From: Pelomonas sp. SE-A7
Lineage (GTDB): Bacteria; Pseudomonadota; Gammaproteobacteria; Burkholderiales; Burkholderiaceae_C
NCBI RefSeq assembly: GCF_030345705.1
Contig: NZ_JAUASW010000002.1
Location: 124,001 to 188,000 of the forward strand
Reading direction: 5' to 3'
DNA length: 64,000 nt
Position numbers and translations under genes: made by a program. Positions 1 to 8,021 of the stretch are shown here, piece by piece. The notes under the pieces were generated by a model that searched no databases, was not told the DNA's origin, and worked only from the letters and a program-made list of their open reading frames with translations. The stretch's first letter is position 1, and each line of letters starts with the position of its first letter.

Positions 1-259
1 CGAAGAACACCAGGCGGCCGCCGTAGCGGTCGGTCCAGATGCCCAGCGGTACGCGGATCAGCGAGCCGGTCAGCACCGGCGTGGCGGTCAGCAGGCCGAA
101 CTCGGTGGCATTCAGGCCCAGCTGCTTCTTGATCGGGATGCCGATGACGCCGAACATCATCCAGACCATGAAGCAGACGGTGAAGGCCAGGGTGCTGACG
201 ATCAGCACCGACAGCGCACGGCCGGACCCTGGGGTGGTGGCGGATTTGGCGGAGGACAT
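1..259 (-). CDS. narK: NarK-type nitrate/nitrite MFS transporter, N-terminal fragment (cut by window edge)
   Basis: Inner-membrane major-facilitator protein of the nitrate/nitrite porter family, expected to import nitrate or exchange it for nitrite. Only the first 86 residues are in the window; the rest lies left of base 1. Visible are a hydrophobic first helix, the stretch FMVWMMFGVIGIPIKKQLGL typical of this family, and the helix 2-3 loop with LGIWTDRYGGR, the MFS motif A equivalent. The start is an ATG preceded by AAGGAG about nine bases upstream. It diverges from a Crp/Fnr regulator, and an FNR-like box lies between them, fitting induction under oxygen limitation. Family assignment rests on this N-terminus, so the NarK1 versus NarK2 subtype cannot be decided. 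Confidence 0.85.
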   Translation of the reverse strand, partial: MSSAKSATTPGSGRALSVLIVSTLAFTVCFMVWMMFGVIGIPIKKQLGLNATEFGLLTATPVLTGSLIRVPLGIWTDRYGGRLVFF

Positions 260-427
260 GAGGAAGCGCTCCTTGCGGTGACCTGTTCAATGGCTTGAGC
301 TCACTGTAGGAATCGCCCGCCTTGCCGTGCATCCATCGGGCGGCTGGGTCGCCCCGCGCAGAAGAACTAGGCCGCCACGCGACGACATAGTCCGAAAGAA
401 CTAGCCGACGGCCCGTCGCTGCCTTTC

Positions 428-441
428 TTGCAGCAGATCAA
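428..441. promoter_or_regulatory. FNR/DNR-type anaerobox between narK and the Crp/Fnr gene
   Basis: TTGCA-GCAG-ATCAA matches the FNR consensus TTGAT-N4-ATCAA at 8 of 10 positions, with one half-site perfect. The centre is about 79 bases from the regulator ATG and 175 from the narK ATG, so it could serve either gene. Inference from motif only. Confidence 0.5.
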
Positions 442-513
442 AACCATGCAGTTCGTTCAGGTGATCGACTACGCGTCCATACGGACAGGCAGCACTGCCG
501 GAGGAGACGACCC

Positions 514-1314
514 ATGATCCAGAGCCAGCCCCTGGTCAGCCCGGCCCGGCGACCGGCCGGCCTGCCCGCGCCGACGGTGCCGGACGACGACAGCGCCAGA
601 CCCTCGGAGGCCTCGCCACTGCGCCTGGCGCTGCGCCGGGCGCTGGCCGGCGAGTTGGTCAGCCCTTCGGCGCTGCGTGCCTTGGAGAGGCTGGGTCAGA
701 CGCGCGCGCTGCGCGCCGGCGAGACGCTGCTGCGGGCCGGCGAGGCGCCTGTCGAGCACCTATGGCTGCTGCTCGACGGCCTGGCCTGCACCGGCAAGCG
801 CGATGCCCGCAACCGCTGGTGGCAGTCGCGTGAGCTGGTGGACGGCGACTGGATCGACGTCGCAAGCAGCTGGCGCGAACCGGCGGTGGCGCTGGAGACG
901 GTGGTCGCCCAGACGCCCGCCCTGGCCTGCGCCTTCCCGGCCTCAGCCGTGCTGGCGCTCTGCGATGGCGAACCGGGCCTGATGCACGCCCTGGTTCGCG
1001 CCCTTGCCGACCAGCTGGCGGCGGCCACCCTGGCCAAGCAGGCCCTGCTGACTCGCGACGTCACCGCCAGGCTGGCCGCCTGGTTGTTGGAGCAGCACGA
1101 GGCAGCCGGCGGTGCAGCGACCGAGCTGGTGCTGCGGCAGCAGAAGCGCCTGATCGCCTCTCAGCTGGGCATCACGCCGGAGACCTTGTCCCGCACGCTC
1201 AAGAGCCTGCAGGACCAGGGGCTGGTGAGGATGGACCACTACCGGGTCCTGTTCCGCGATCTGGCGCAGCTGAGGCGGCTGGCGGCGCGGGTGCCGCCCT
1301 TGTATTCGCGATAG
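514..1314 (+). CDS. Crp/Fnr-family transcriptional regulator (DNR-like)
   Basis: Cytoplasmic regulator of 266 residues. After a variable, proline-rich N-terminal extension of about 50 residues it has a cyclic-nucleotide-binding-like beta-roll (roughly 55-150), a long dimerisation helix and a C-terminal winged helix with the recognition segment SQLGITPETLSRTLKSLQDQ, the E..SR pattern seen in FNR-type proteins that read TTGAT-like half-sites. The N-terminal four-cysteine cluster of true FNR is absent, so it should not sense oxygen through an iron-sulfur cluster; DNR/NnrR relatives sense NO instead, but that is inference from the neighbourhood (narK, nnrS, nsrR). The start has a GGAGGA ribosome site. 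Target genes are unknown. Confidence 0.85.
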   Translation: MIQSQPLVSPARRPAGLPAPTVPDDDSARPSEASPLRLALRRALAGELVSPSALRALERLGQTRALRAGETLLRAGEAPVEHLWLLLDGLACTGKRDARNRWWQSRELVDGDWIDVASSWREPAVALETVVAQTPALACAFPASAVLALCDGEPGLMHALVRALADQLAAATLAKQALLTRDVTARLAAWLLEQHEAAGGAATELVLRQQKRLIASQLGITPETLSRTLKSLQDQGLVRMDHYRVLFRDLAQLRRLAARVPPLYSR

Positions 1315-1415
1315 GCCCGAGGCGGTATTGGCTAGCGGTACATCGGCCCGGCTCGGCGATCTTTGAAGGCCGCTATGCTCCGCCCCGCGACCTGAGCGGT
1401 CGCTGAGGGAGCCCC

Positions 1416-3464
1416 ATGAAAACAATGACCATCGTGCGCCTGCTGTGGACGCTCTTGTGCCTGGCCGGCCTGCCGGTGCAGGCGCAGCAGGCACCGGCCG
1501 CCGCCGAGCCGTCGGCCCGTCGGGCCGCCTTGCCCAACGCCTCGGTGTTCTTCCGCGGGCCGGAGCTGTACGAGGCCAAGCTCTCGCCCTCCGGCCGCAT
1601 GCTGGCCATCACCACGCGCCGCAGCGGAGTCCGCGTGGGTCTCTTCCTGATCGACCTGGCCCAGGGCAGCAAGCCCAACCGCCTGGCCCAGTTCAAGGAT
1701 GTGGACATCTGGAACATCCACTGGGTCAACGACGAGCGGCTGCTGTTCAGTGCGGTGGACTATTCGCGCGGCAGCGGCAGCCCCGAGGGCGCGCCGGGCC
1801 TGTTCGCCATCGATACCGGCAACGGCGAGATCACCGAGCTGGTGCAGCGCGAGACGCCCATTGTTTCAGAGGGTTCGATTCGGCGCCGGGTGCTGGACCT
1901 GAACCATCAGCTGCTGTGGGCCCCCGAGTCGGCCGCCGACGCCGACGGCGAGCAGGTCCTGATCGCCAAGCTGCGCGATGGCGGCAGCGGCATGTCGCCC
2001 TTCCTCAGCCCGCTGTGGCTCAACATCCGCACCGGCCGCAGCCAGCGCGGCGATCTGGAACTGCCGGGCGGCACCCGCCAGCTGCTGACCGACAGCCGGG
2101 GCCAGCCGCGCCTGGCCACCACCCTGGACGGACGCCGGCAGAAGCTGCACTGGCGCGGACCGCAGGACAAGGGCTGGCGCGTGCTGGCCGAGGGCGACCT
2201 GCTGGACATGCCCTTCACGCCGCGTTGGGTCGACGACCAGGGGCAGCTCTTTGTTCAATCGCGCGACAGCAGCGGCCTGCTGGTCTTCGGCCTCTACGAC
2301 TTCGCCCGCAACCGTCCCGCCGAACCACTGGTGCGGGTCGAAGGTTTCGATTTCGAAGGCCAGGTCGTGGCCGAGCAAGGCCGGGTGCTGGGCATTCGCG
2401 TCGAGCATGACGCCGAGACCACGGTCTGGTTCGAGCCGGCGCTCAAGGCCATCCAGGCCGCGGTGGACAAGCGGCTGCCGGGCAAGGTCAACCGCCTCAG
2501 CTGCCGGCGCTGCGACCAGCCCGATGCGGTGGTGCTGGTGCGCTCCTATTCCGACCAGGATCCCGGCAGGCTCTGGGTCTACAGGCCCCAAGCTGCCGAG
2601 GGTCAACCGGCGTGGCTGCCGCTGGGCACGCTGATGCCCGGCGTCGATCCGGCCCGCATGGCGCAGCGCGAGTTCCAGCGTATCAAGGCCCGCGATGGCC
2701 GCGATCTGCCGGTCTGGATCACCCGCCCGGCCGGCCTGCCAGCCGGCCAGGCGGCGCCGGCCGTGGTGCTGGTTCACGGCGGGCCCTGGGTGCGCCACGG
2801 GCGCTGGCAATGGGACCCCATGTCGCAGTTCCTGGCCTCGCGCGGCTACCTGGTGATCGAGCCCGAGTTCCGCGGCAGCACCGGCTACGGCGAGGCGCAT
2901 TTCAAGGCCGGCTGGAAGCAATGGGGCCAGGCCATGCAGGACGACGTGGCCGACGCCCTGCTCTGGGCCCGCCAGCAAAAACTCGCCGACGACCGCGCCT
3001 GCATTGCCGGCGCCAGCTATGGCGGCTACAGCGCGCTGATGGGCCTGGCCCGTCATGGCGATCTCTACCGCTGCGGCATCGCCTGGGTGGCGGTGACCGA
3101 CCTCAAGCTGCTGGTCGAAGGCTCCTGGTGGATACGCGACGATGCCGGTGCCCTGGCCCGTCGCTATTCGATTCCGGAAATGATCGGCGACGCCAAGGCG
3201 GACGCCGCCATGCTGGCCGCCAACTCACCGGTGCTGCTGGCCGACAGGATCAAGGCACCGGTGCTGCTGGCGTTCGGCGAGGCCGACCTGCGCGTGCCGC
3301 TGGCCCATGGCAAGCGCATGCGCGAGGCGCTGACCGCCGCCGGCAACGAGCCGCAATGGGTGGTCTACCCCGGCGAGGGCCATGGCTTCAGCCTGATGCA
3401 GAACCGCCTGGATTTCGCGCGCCGGGTCGAGCAGTTCCTGGCCACCCACCTGGCGCCGCGCTGA
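1416..3464 (+). CDS. Secreted S9-family (prolyl oligopeptidase-like) serine peptidase
   Basis: A 682-residue protein with a cleavable signal peptide (hydrophobic core LLWTLLCLAGLPVQA, cut near residue 23), so probably periplasmic. The N-terminal two thirds look like a beta-propeller that limits substrate size; the last 250 residues are an alpha/beta hydrolase domain. The nucleophile motif is GASYGGYSAL (Ser near residue 535), the acid is in FGEADLRVPL and the histidine in GEGHGFSL. The oxyanion-side motif VHGGPW is also present. Family members cleave oligopeptides, often after proline or acylated residues; the substrate here is unknown. It sits in the denitrification region but is monocistronic and ends seven bases from the convergent nsrR, so its link to that pathway is probably accidental. 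Confidence 0.85.
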   Translation: MKTMTIVRLLWTLLCLAGLPVQAQQAPAAAEPSARRAALPNASVFFRGPELYEAKLSPSGRMLAITTRRSGVRVGLFLIDLAQGSKPNRLAQFKDVDIWNIHWVNDERLLFSAVDYSRGSGSPEGAPGLFAIDTGNGEITELVQRETPIVSEGSIRRRVLDLNHQLLWAPESAADADGEQVLIAKLRDGGSGMSPFLSPLWLNIRTGRSQRGDLELPGGTRQLLTDSRGQPRLATTLDGRRQKLHWRGPQDKGWRVLAEGDLLDMPFTPRWVDDQGQLFVQSRDSSGLLVFGLYDFARNRPAEPLVRVEGFDFEGQVVAEQGRVLGIRVEHDAETTVWFEPALKAIQAAVDKRLPGKVNRLSCRRCDQPDAVVLVRSYSDQDPGRLWVYRPQAAEGQPAWLPLGTLMPGVDPARMAQREFQRIKARDGRDLPVWITRPAGLPAGQAAPAVVLVHGGPWVRHGRWQWDPMSQFLASRGYLVIEPEFRGSTGYGEAHFKAGWKQWGQAMQDDVADALLWARQQKLADDRACIAGASYGGYSALMGLARHGDLYRCGIAWVAVTDLKLLVEGSWWIRDDAGALARRYSIPEMIGDAKADAAMLAANSPVLLADRIKAPVLLAFGEADLRVPLAHGKRMREALTAAGNEPQWVVYPGEGHGFSLMQNRLDFARRVEQFLATHLAPR

Positions 3465-3470
3465 ACGCGA

Positions 3471-3944
3471 TCAGGCGCGGGCGCCGCGCGCAGTCCGCGC
3501 CACAGGCAAGCGGGCGAGCGGCTGCCAGTCACTGGCCGGGTCCGCCGGCTGGCTCAGCAGATCGGCCAGCGTGTGGCCATCGAGCCGGGCCAGAAAATCG
3601 TTCAGCGCCTCGGCCAGGATGCCGGTCAGCCGGCAGTAGCCGGTCAGCTTGCATTGATTGCCTTCGCCCAGGCATTCGACCAGGGCGAAGTCGGGCTCCA
3701 CGGCTCGCACCAGGGCGCCCAGACCGATCTCCTGCGGCGCCAGCGCCAGGCGCATGCCGCCGCCCTTGCCGCGCACCGTGGTGATCCAGCCGCCCAGGCC
3801 GAGCTGGTGGGTGATCTTGGTCAGGTGGGCTTCCGAGATGTCATAGGCCGCGGCGATCTCGGCCGTGGTGCACAGACGCTCGCGGTTCATGCCGAGATAG
3901 ATCAGCAGGCGCAGCGAGTAGTCGCTCATGGTGGTCAGACGCAT
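3471..3944 (-). CDS. nsrR: NsrR-type Rrf2-family nitric-oxide-sensing repressor
   Basis: Rrf2-family regulator of 157 residues. The N-terminal winged helix (MRLTTMSDYSLRLLIYLGMN onward) is followed by a loop with three cysteines, C-X6-C-X5-C in ECLGEGNQCKLTGYC, near residue 90. In characterised NsrR proteins these cysteines hold an iron-sulfur cluster that is nitrosylated by NO, releasing repression of NO-detoxification genes. The first cysteine spacing is a little longer than in E. coli NsrR. It is the last gene of the DUF2249-nnrS-nsrR operon, nine bases after nnrS, which suggests autoregulation through the NsrR-like half-sites found in that operon's promoter. IscR is a less likely alternative, because the context is NO-related and no isc genes are present. 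Confidence 0.88.
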   Translation of the reverse strand: MRLTTMSDYSLRLLIYLGMNRERLCTTAEIAAAYDISEAHLTKITHQLGLGGWITTVRGKGGGMRLALAPQEIGLGALVRAVEPDFALVECLGEGNQCKLTGYCRLTGILAEALNDFLARLDGHTLADLLSQPADPASDWQPLARLPVARTARGARA

Positions 3945-3953
3945 GGCGGCATC

Positions 3954-5147
3954 CTAGCCGGGCAGGCCGTCGGCCCGGGGGCGCATCAGCATCGGCGTGT
4001 AACGCCACAGATAGAGCCCGAAGGCAAACATCCACAGCATGGTGGCGACCTGCACGCCGAACATCAGGGCCGCCGGCCACAGCAAGGGCACGAAGACCCG
4101 CACCAGGGCCGCCACCAGCAGGCTTGCATAGGCCAGCAGCTCGACCGGACCGGCCTGCAAGGCGCGGCCGGTGTGGCCCAGCGCCGTGCGGGTGATCATG
4201 CCCAGGGTCATCATGCCCATCAGGCCCAGGGTCAGGGCATGGGTGGCCGGGCCGTTGGCCCACCAGCCCAGCTCGGCGCCGCAGCGCAGCAGCAGATGGA
4301 CCGGCAGCCAGGCGTAGGCCAGTTGCAGCACCCAGACCAGCGGTTTGCTCAGCACCCGCCAGGGCTGCCACAGCAGCAGGCGCAGTGCATGGACGGCAGC
4401 GGCCAGCACCAGCAGTGCCAACAGCGGCCAGCCGTCGATGCCCAGTGCGTCAAATGCCAGCAGTGCCAGCACCGTGCCCAGCGCGCCGCGCTCGACCCAG
4501 GCCTTGCGCTGGGCATTGAGCCCCGGCACGCCGTTGTTCGAGAACATGGGCAGGATGCGGCCGGCCATCACGGCGATCATGAACAGCACGATGTCCAGCG
4601 CCACCGGCAGTCCCAGCCCCGGCGGCAGCTCGACACGCTGCATCAGGTTCAGGTGCAGCACGCCGGCTGCGCCGCCCATCGCCACGAGCAGGCCCACGAA
4701 AAAGTAGTTGCGGCGATTGCTGCCGCGCCTCAGGGCCCGCCACAGGCCCCAGGCCGCAAGCCAGGGCACGGCCACATTGGCAATCAGCGCCGCCCAGGTC
4801 CAGGGCGTCAGCACCAGCACGCGCGCCAGCAGCCACAGCGCCGCCAGCAGCATCAGCGGCCGCCCGGTGGGCGTGGCCTGGCCCGACCAGTTGCGGCCGG
4901 CCGTGAACAGGAAGCCGATGATGACGGCCAGCAGGTAGCCGAACACCATCTCATGCGCATGCCAGGCCGAGCCGCGCAGCAGGGGCGCCTGCACGAGGCC
5001 CGAGAACTGCAAGGCCCACAGCGGCACGCTGAACAGCGCAAAGCCCGCGGCCAGCAGGTAGAACGGACGGAAGCCCAGTTCCCACAGTGCCCAGTCCGCC
5101 TGGACCTGCGGACGGGGCTCCTGCAACTGCAGATAGACCGAACTCAT
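3954..5147 (-). CDS. nnrS: NnrS family polytopic membrane protein
   Basis: Inner-membrane protein of about 397 residues with roughly twelve hydrophobic segments. It opens with the family hallmark WELGFRPFYLLAAGFALF, followed by HAHEMVFGY and later MAGRILPMFSNNGVPG and a histidine near THALTLGLMGMMTLGMI, conserved positions in NnrS that may bind haem and copper. NnrS proteins protect cells from nitrosative stress by an incompletely known mechanism. I prefer the second ATG (MSSVYL) because the GAGGA ribosome site lies seven bases before it; the first ATG at 5153 would leave only one base. It is flanked in the same operon by a DUF2249 gene and nsrR, matching NO-responsive control. Confidence 0.9.
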   Translation of the reverse strand: MSSVYLQLQEPRPQVQADWALWELGFRPFYLLAAGFALFSVPLWALQFSGLVQAPLLRGSAWHAHEMVFGYLLAVIIGFLFTAGRNWSGQATPTGRPLMLLAALWLLARVLVLTPWTWAALIANVAVPWLAAWGLWRALRRGSNRRNYFFVGLLVAMGGAAGVLHLNLMQRVELPPGLGLPVALDIVLFMIAVMAGRILPMFSNNGVPGLNAQRKAWVERGALGTVLALLAFDALGIDGWPLLALLVLAAAVHALRLLLWQPWRVLSKPLVWVLQLAYAWLPVHLLLRCGAELGWWANGPATHALTLGLMGMMTLGMITRTALGHTGRALQAGPVELLAYASLLVAALVRVFVPLLWPAALMFGVQVATMLWMFAFGLYLWRYTPMLMRPRADGLPG

Positions 5148-5163
5148 GGCCATGTCCTCGCCG

Positions 5164-5442
5164 TCAGCCGCCGCAGCAGCCGCAGCAACTGCGGGCCTCG
5201 GCCTTGCGTGCGATGCGCACCCGCCAGACCGAGGGGCCCTGCTCCAGGTACTGCCAGTCGAAGCCGTCCGGCCATTGGGCCTGGAACTGCTGGCGCAGCG
5301 GCTGCGGATCGTGGTCGTTGACCAGCTCGAAGCTGTCGCCCGCGAGCAGCTGGGCGAAGTGGCTGAAGATCATCGGATGCCGCTCATAGGGCGGGATGCG
5401 GCGCAGGTCCAGGACCACGGTGTCGGCCAGCGGTGCGTTCAT
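5164..5442 (-). CDS. DUF2249 domain protein, cysteine-rich C-terminus
   Basis: Small cytoplasmic protein of 92 residues matching the DUF2249 pattern: LDLRRIPPYERHPMIFSHF at the start, then VNDHDPQPLRQQF and WRVRI near the end. It finishes with CCGCCGG, a cluster of four cysteines that could bind metal or haem. DUF2249 genes are frequent companions of denitrification and NO-stress genes, and here it is the first gene of an operon with nnrS and nsrR; the stop lies about 16 bases before the preferred nnrS start. Biochemical function is unknown. The upstream region holds the FNR-like and NsrR-like sites described separately. Confidence 0.85.
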   Translation of the reverse strand: MNAPLADTVVLDLRRIPPYERHPMIFSHFAQLLAGDSFELVNDHDPQPLRQQFQAQWPDGFDWQYLEQGPSVWRVRIARKAEARSCCGCCGG

Positions 5443-5500
5443 GGCGATTCCTTGAAGTTGACTCTTGAATGCATGAATTCTGCGGGCATCGGATTCTTAA

Positions 5501-5536
5501 ATCAACATCTTCAATACATCTTTTGATCGAACGCAA
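5501..5536 (-). promoter_or_regulatory. nnrS operon promoter: two NsrR-like half-sites plus FNR/DNR-like box
   Basis: Read on the minus strand, AAGATGT occurs twice in direct repeat, at 5522-5516 and 5511-5505, one helical turn apart. The first continues as AAGATGTATTG, 10 of 11 matches to the NsrR half-site AAGATGYATTT. Immediately upstream, 5523-5536 reads TTGAT-CGAA-CGCAA on the plus strand, 8 of 10 matches to the FNR box. If the box is at -41.5, transcription of the DUF2249 gene would begin near 5488 with the TTAAGAAT at 5500-5493 as a -10 element, and the NsrR half-sites would lie between -35 and -10. The motifs are seen; the promoter model is inference. Confidence 0.5.
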
Positions 5537-5570
5537 GCCGGGTGCCCATATCGGCCGCGAGCATGACGCC

Positions 5571-5963
5571 ATGACGCCTAGCCTGCCCCTGATCTACAGC
5601 TGCTCGGGTTGCTCCGATGCCGCCCAGCTGGCCAACCACCTGGCCGTGCGCCTGGACCGCGCCGGCCTGGCCGAGATGTCCTGCATCGCCGGGGTCGGCG
5701 GCGGCGTGAAGAGCCTGGTGCGCAAGGCGACCGAAGCCCAGGACCAGGGTCGCCCCATCCTGGCCCTGGACGGCTGCGTGCTGGCCTGCAGCCAGGCCTG
5801 CCTGGCCGGTCAGGGCCTGGCGCCGACCCGCCACATCCGGCTGCACGAGATGGGCGTGCGCAAGCACCACCACGCCGATTTCGACGTCGCCCAGGCCGAG
5901 GCGCTGTTCCGGCAACTGGCTGACGAGGTGCGGGCCCTGGCCGCCCTGTCCCAGCCGGGTTGA
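5571..5963 (+). CDS. DGC-domain putative zinc-binding protein
   Basis: Protein of 130 residues with the DGC-type layout: an early CSGC motif (YSCSGCSDAAQLANHLA), a central LDGCVLACSQACL that carries the Asp-Gly-Cys signature plus two more cysteines, and a C-terminal histidine run KHHHADF. These residues are presumed to bind zinc; the family has no firm function but commonly sits beside nitrate, nitrite or NO genes. I place the start at the ATG giving MTPSLPLIYSC because the family begins there; a longer in-frame extension upstream would run through the regulatory sites. It diverges from the DUF2249-nnrS-nsrR operon and its stop overlaps the next gene as TGATG. Confidence 0.8.
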   Translation: MTPSLPLIYSCSGCSDAAQLANHLAVRLDRAGLAEMSCIAGVGGGVKSLVRKATEAQDQGRPILALDGCVLACSQACLAGQGLAPTRHIRLHEMGVRKHHHADFDVAQAEALFRQLADEVRALAALSQPG

Positions 5964-6865
5964 TGCCGCTACAGTCCCCGACCATGCCCCTTTCCAGATT
6001 CGTGCCGGCGCCGCTGCTGGGCCTGATCAGCGGCCTGCTGCTGGGCCTCAACACGCTCGTGACCTTCACGCTCATGATCGTGCCGGCCCTGCTCAAGCTG
6101 GTCCTGCCGTTCACGCGCAAGCCCTGCGATCGCCTGCTCAACGCCCTGGCCTCCAGCTGGGTCGCCCGCAACAGCGTCTGGCTGTCCCTGCTGGAGCGCT
6201 CGCCCTGGCAGGTCGAGGGCGCCGAGGGCCTGAATCGTCACGGCTGGTACCTGGTCTCGCCCAACCACCGCAGCTGGGTCGACATCCTGGTGCTGCAGCG
6301 GGTCTTCCACGGCCGCATCCCCTTCCTCAAGTTCTTCCTCAAGCAGGAGCTGATCTGGGTGCCGGTGATAGGCCTGGCCTGGTGGGCGCTGGACTTTCCG
6401 TTCATGAAGCGGGGCCGCAGCAGCGGTGCCCAGGCCGCCGACCTGGAGACCACGCGCAAGGCCTGCCAGAAGTTCCGCAGCATCCCGACCACGGTGATCA
6501 ATTTCGTCGAGGGCACCCGCTTCACCCAGGCCAAGCACGCCCGCCAGCAAAGCCCCTACCGCCACCTGCTCAAGCCCAAGGTCGGCGCGCTGGGCATTGC
6601 CCTGGCCACCATGGGCGAACAGTTCGAGGCCCTGCTGGACGTGACCCTGGTCTACCCCGATGGCACGCCCAGCTTCTGGGACCTGCTCAGCGGCCGGCTG
6701 GGCCGGGTGGAGGTGGTGGTCCAGCGCCGCAGCATCCCGGCCGAGGTGGTCGGCGGCGACCCGGGCCGCGACAAGACCCAGCGCGCCCGCATCGGCACCT
6801 GGATAGAAGGCCAATGGGCCGAGAAGGATGCGCTGATCGAACAGCGGCTGCTGCCGCGGGACTAA
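5963..6865 (+). CDS. 1-acyl-sn-glycerol-3-phosphate acyltransferase-like membrane protein (YihG/PlsC family)
   Basis: Membrane-associated acyltransferase of about 300 residues that should transfer a fatty acyl chain to a lysophospholipid. One or two hydrophobic helices near the N-terminus (LLGLISGLLLGLNTLVTFTL) precede the catalytic NHRSWVD motif (HX4D, near residue 95) and the substrate-binding FVEGTRF motif near 180. Length and the KQELIWVPVIGLAWWALDFP segment resemble the E. coli YihG group rather than the shorter PlsC. The start chosen overlaps the previous stop as TGATG; an alternative ATG at 5984 gives MPLSRF and also fits the family. Translational coupling with the DGC gene is likely, but no functional link is evident. 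Confidence 0.85.
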   Translation: MPLQSPTMPLSRFVPAPLLGLISGLLLGLNTLVTFTLMIVPALLKLVLPFTRKPCDRLLNALASSWVARNSVWLSLLERSPWQVEGAEGLNRHGWYLVSPNHRSWVDILVLQRVFHGRIPFLKFFLKQELIWVPVIGLAWWALDFPFMKRGRSSGAQAADLETTRKACQKFRSIPTTVINFVEGTRFTQAKHARQQSPYRHLLKPKVGALGIALATMGEQFEALLDVTLVYPDGTPSFWDLLSGRLGRVEVVVQRRSIPAEVVGGDPGRDKTQRARIGTWIEGQWAEKDALIEQRLLPRD

Positions 6866-6899
6866 TATCCTCGGCCTTGCAGGCTCAGTCCCCCTCACC

Positions 6900-8021
6900 T
6901 TGCCACTGAAACAATGGCTGGCCGCGCTGCGGCCCGAAGCGCCCAGCATCGACTGGCGCGAACGCATCCGCGTGGTCATGGGCGCGCTGCTGGGCATCGC
7001 CCTCACCGCCTGGATCAGCCACCACCGGGCGCCGGCCGTCGGTGCCTGGATGATCGCCACCATGGGCGCCAGCGCCGTGCTGGTGTTCGCTGTTCCGAAC
7101 AGCCCGCTGGCCCAGCCCTGGTCCGTGCTCGGCGGCAACCTGGTCTCGGCGCTGGCCGGCATGGCTTGCGGCTCGCTGGGCCTGCCGGTGGAAGCGGCGG
7201 CCGCGTTGGCGGTGGCCAGTGCGATTGCGGCCATGCTGGCCCTGCGCTGCCTGCATCCGCCCGGCGGCGGCACGGCCTTGCTGATGGTGCTGGCCGGCAT
7301 CCACGAGCCCTGGTTCGCCCTGCATCCGGTGCTGCTGAATTCGCTGGTGCTGGTACTGGCCGGCATCGCCTACAACCATGCAACCCGGCGGCCCTATCCG
7401 CATCTGCCGGCACCGGCCGCGCCCGGGGCCGAGCAGGACCTGGATGCGGTGCTGGCCCGCTACAACCAGGTGCTGGACATAGGCCGCGACGAGTTGCGCG
7501 CGCTGATCGAGGACAGCCAGCTGCGCGGCTACCAGCGCCGCCTGGCCGAGCTGCGCTGCGGCGACATCATGTCGCGCGAGCTGATCACGGTCGGCCACGC
7601 CACGCCGCTGGACCAGGCCTGGCGGCTGTTCCGCCAGCACCGCATCAAGGCGCTGCCGGTGGTCGATGCCAATGGCGAGATCGCCGGCATCGTCACGCCG
7701 GCCGACTTCATGCGGGCGGCCGAGCTTGAACCGGATGCACCTTTCGACGAGCGGCTGCGCCGCTTGCGCGACTGGACGCTGCGCGCAGGCCCGCCCGAGC
7801 GGGTCGGCCACATCATGAGCCGCCAGGTGCGGGTGGCCCAGGTGGACCGCCATCTGGCCGAGCTGATTCCCATGTTCGGCAGCACCGGCCACCACCACAT
7901 TCCCATCGTGGCCCAGGGCCGCCGGCTGGTCGGCATGATCACCCAGTCCGACGTGGTGGCCGCGCTCAGCCGCTCCATGCCGCCAGCAGGCCCAGCGGAT
8001 GGTGGGCCCGTGCCACCGTGA
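6900..8021 (+). CDS. HPP-family membrane protein with two CBS domains
   Basis: Protein of 373 residues. The first 160 hold four or five transmembrane helices with the signature LHPPGGGTALL near residue 120 that names the HPP family. After a linker, two CBS motifs (DIMSRELITVGHATPL and HIMSRQVRVAQV) form a cytoplasmic adenosine-nucleotide-binding module. Plant-plastid and cyanobacterial HPP proteins have been reported as nitrite transporters, so with narK, nnrS and narXL nearby a role in nitrite movement is a reasonable inference, not proof. The start appears to be TTG, because no ATG lies near the N-terminus expected for the family; the next ATG falls at about residue 26. Its 3' end overlaps the convergent SirB-like gene by 56 bases. 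Confidence 0.85.
   Translation: MPLKQWLAALRPEAPSIDWRERIRVVMGALLGIALTAWISHHRAPAVGAWMIATMGASAVLVFAVPNSPLAQPWSVLGGNLVSALAGMACGSLGLPVEAAAALAVASAIAAMLALRCLHPPGGGTALLMVLAGIHEPWFALHPVLLNSLVLVLAGIAYNHATRRPYPHLPAPAAPGAEQDLDAVLARYNQVLDIGRDELRALIEDSQLRGYQRRLAELRCGDIMSRELITVGHATPLDQAWRLFRQHRIKALPVVDANGEIAGIVTPADFMRAAELEPDAPFDERLRRLRDWTLRAGPPERVGHIMSRQVRVAQVDRHLAELIPMFGSTGHHHIPIVAQGRRLVGMITQSDVVAALSRSMPPAGPADGGPVPP

Noticed and set aside
3573..5321. Very long plus-strand open frame (over 580 codons) opposite nsrR and nnrS
   Set aside because: It is rich in His, Gln, Arg and Ala with no family features, and lies antisense to two well-recognised genes. It is a GC-bias shadow.
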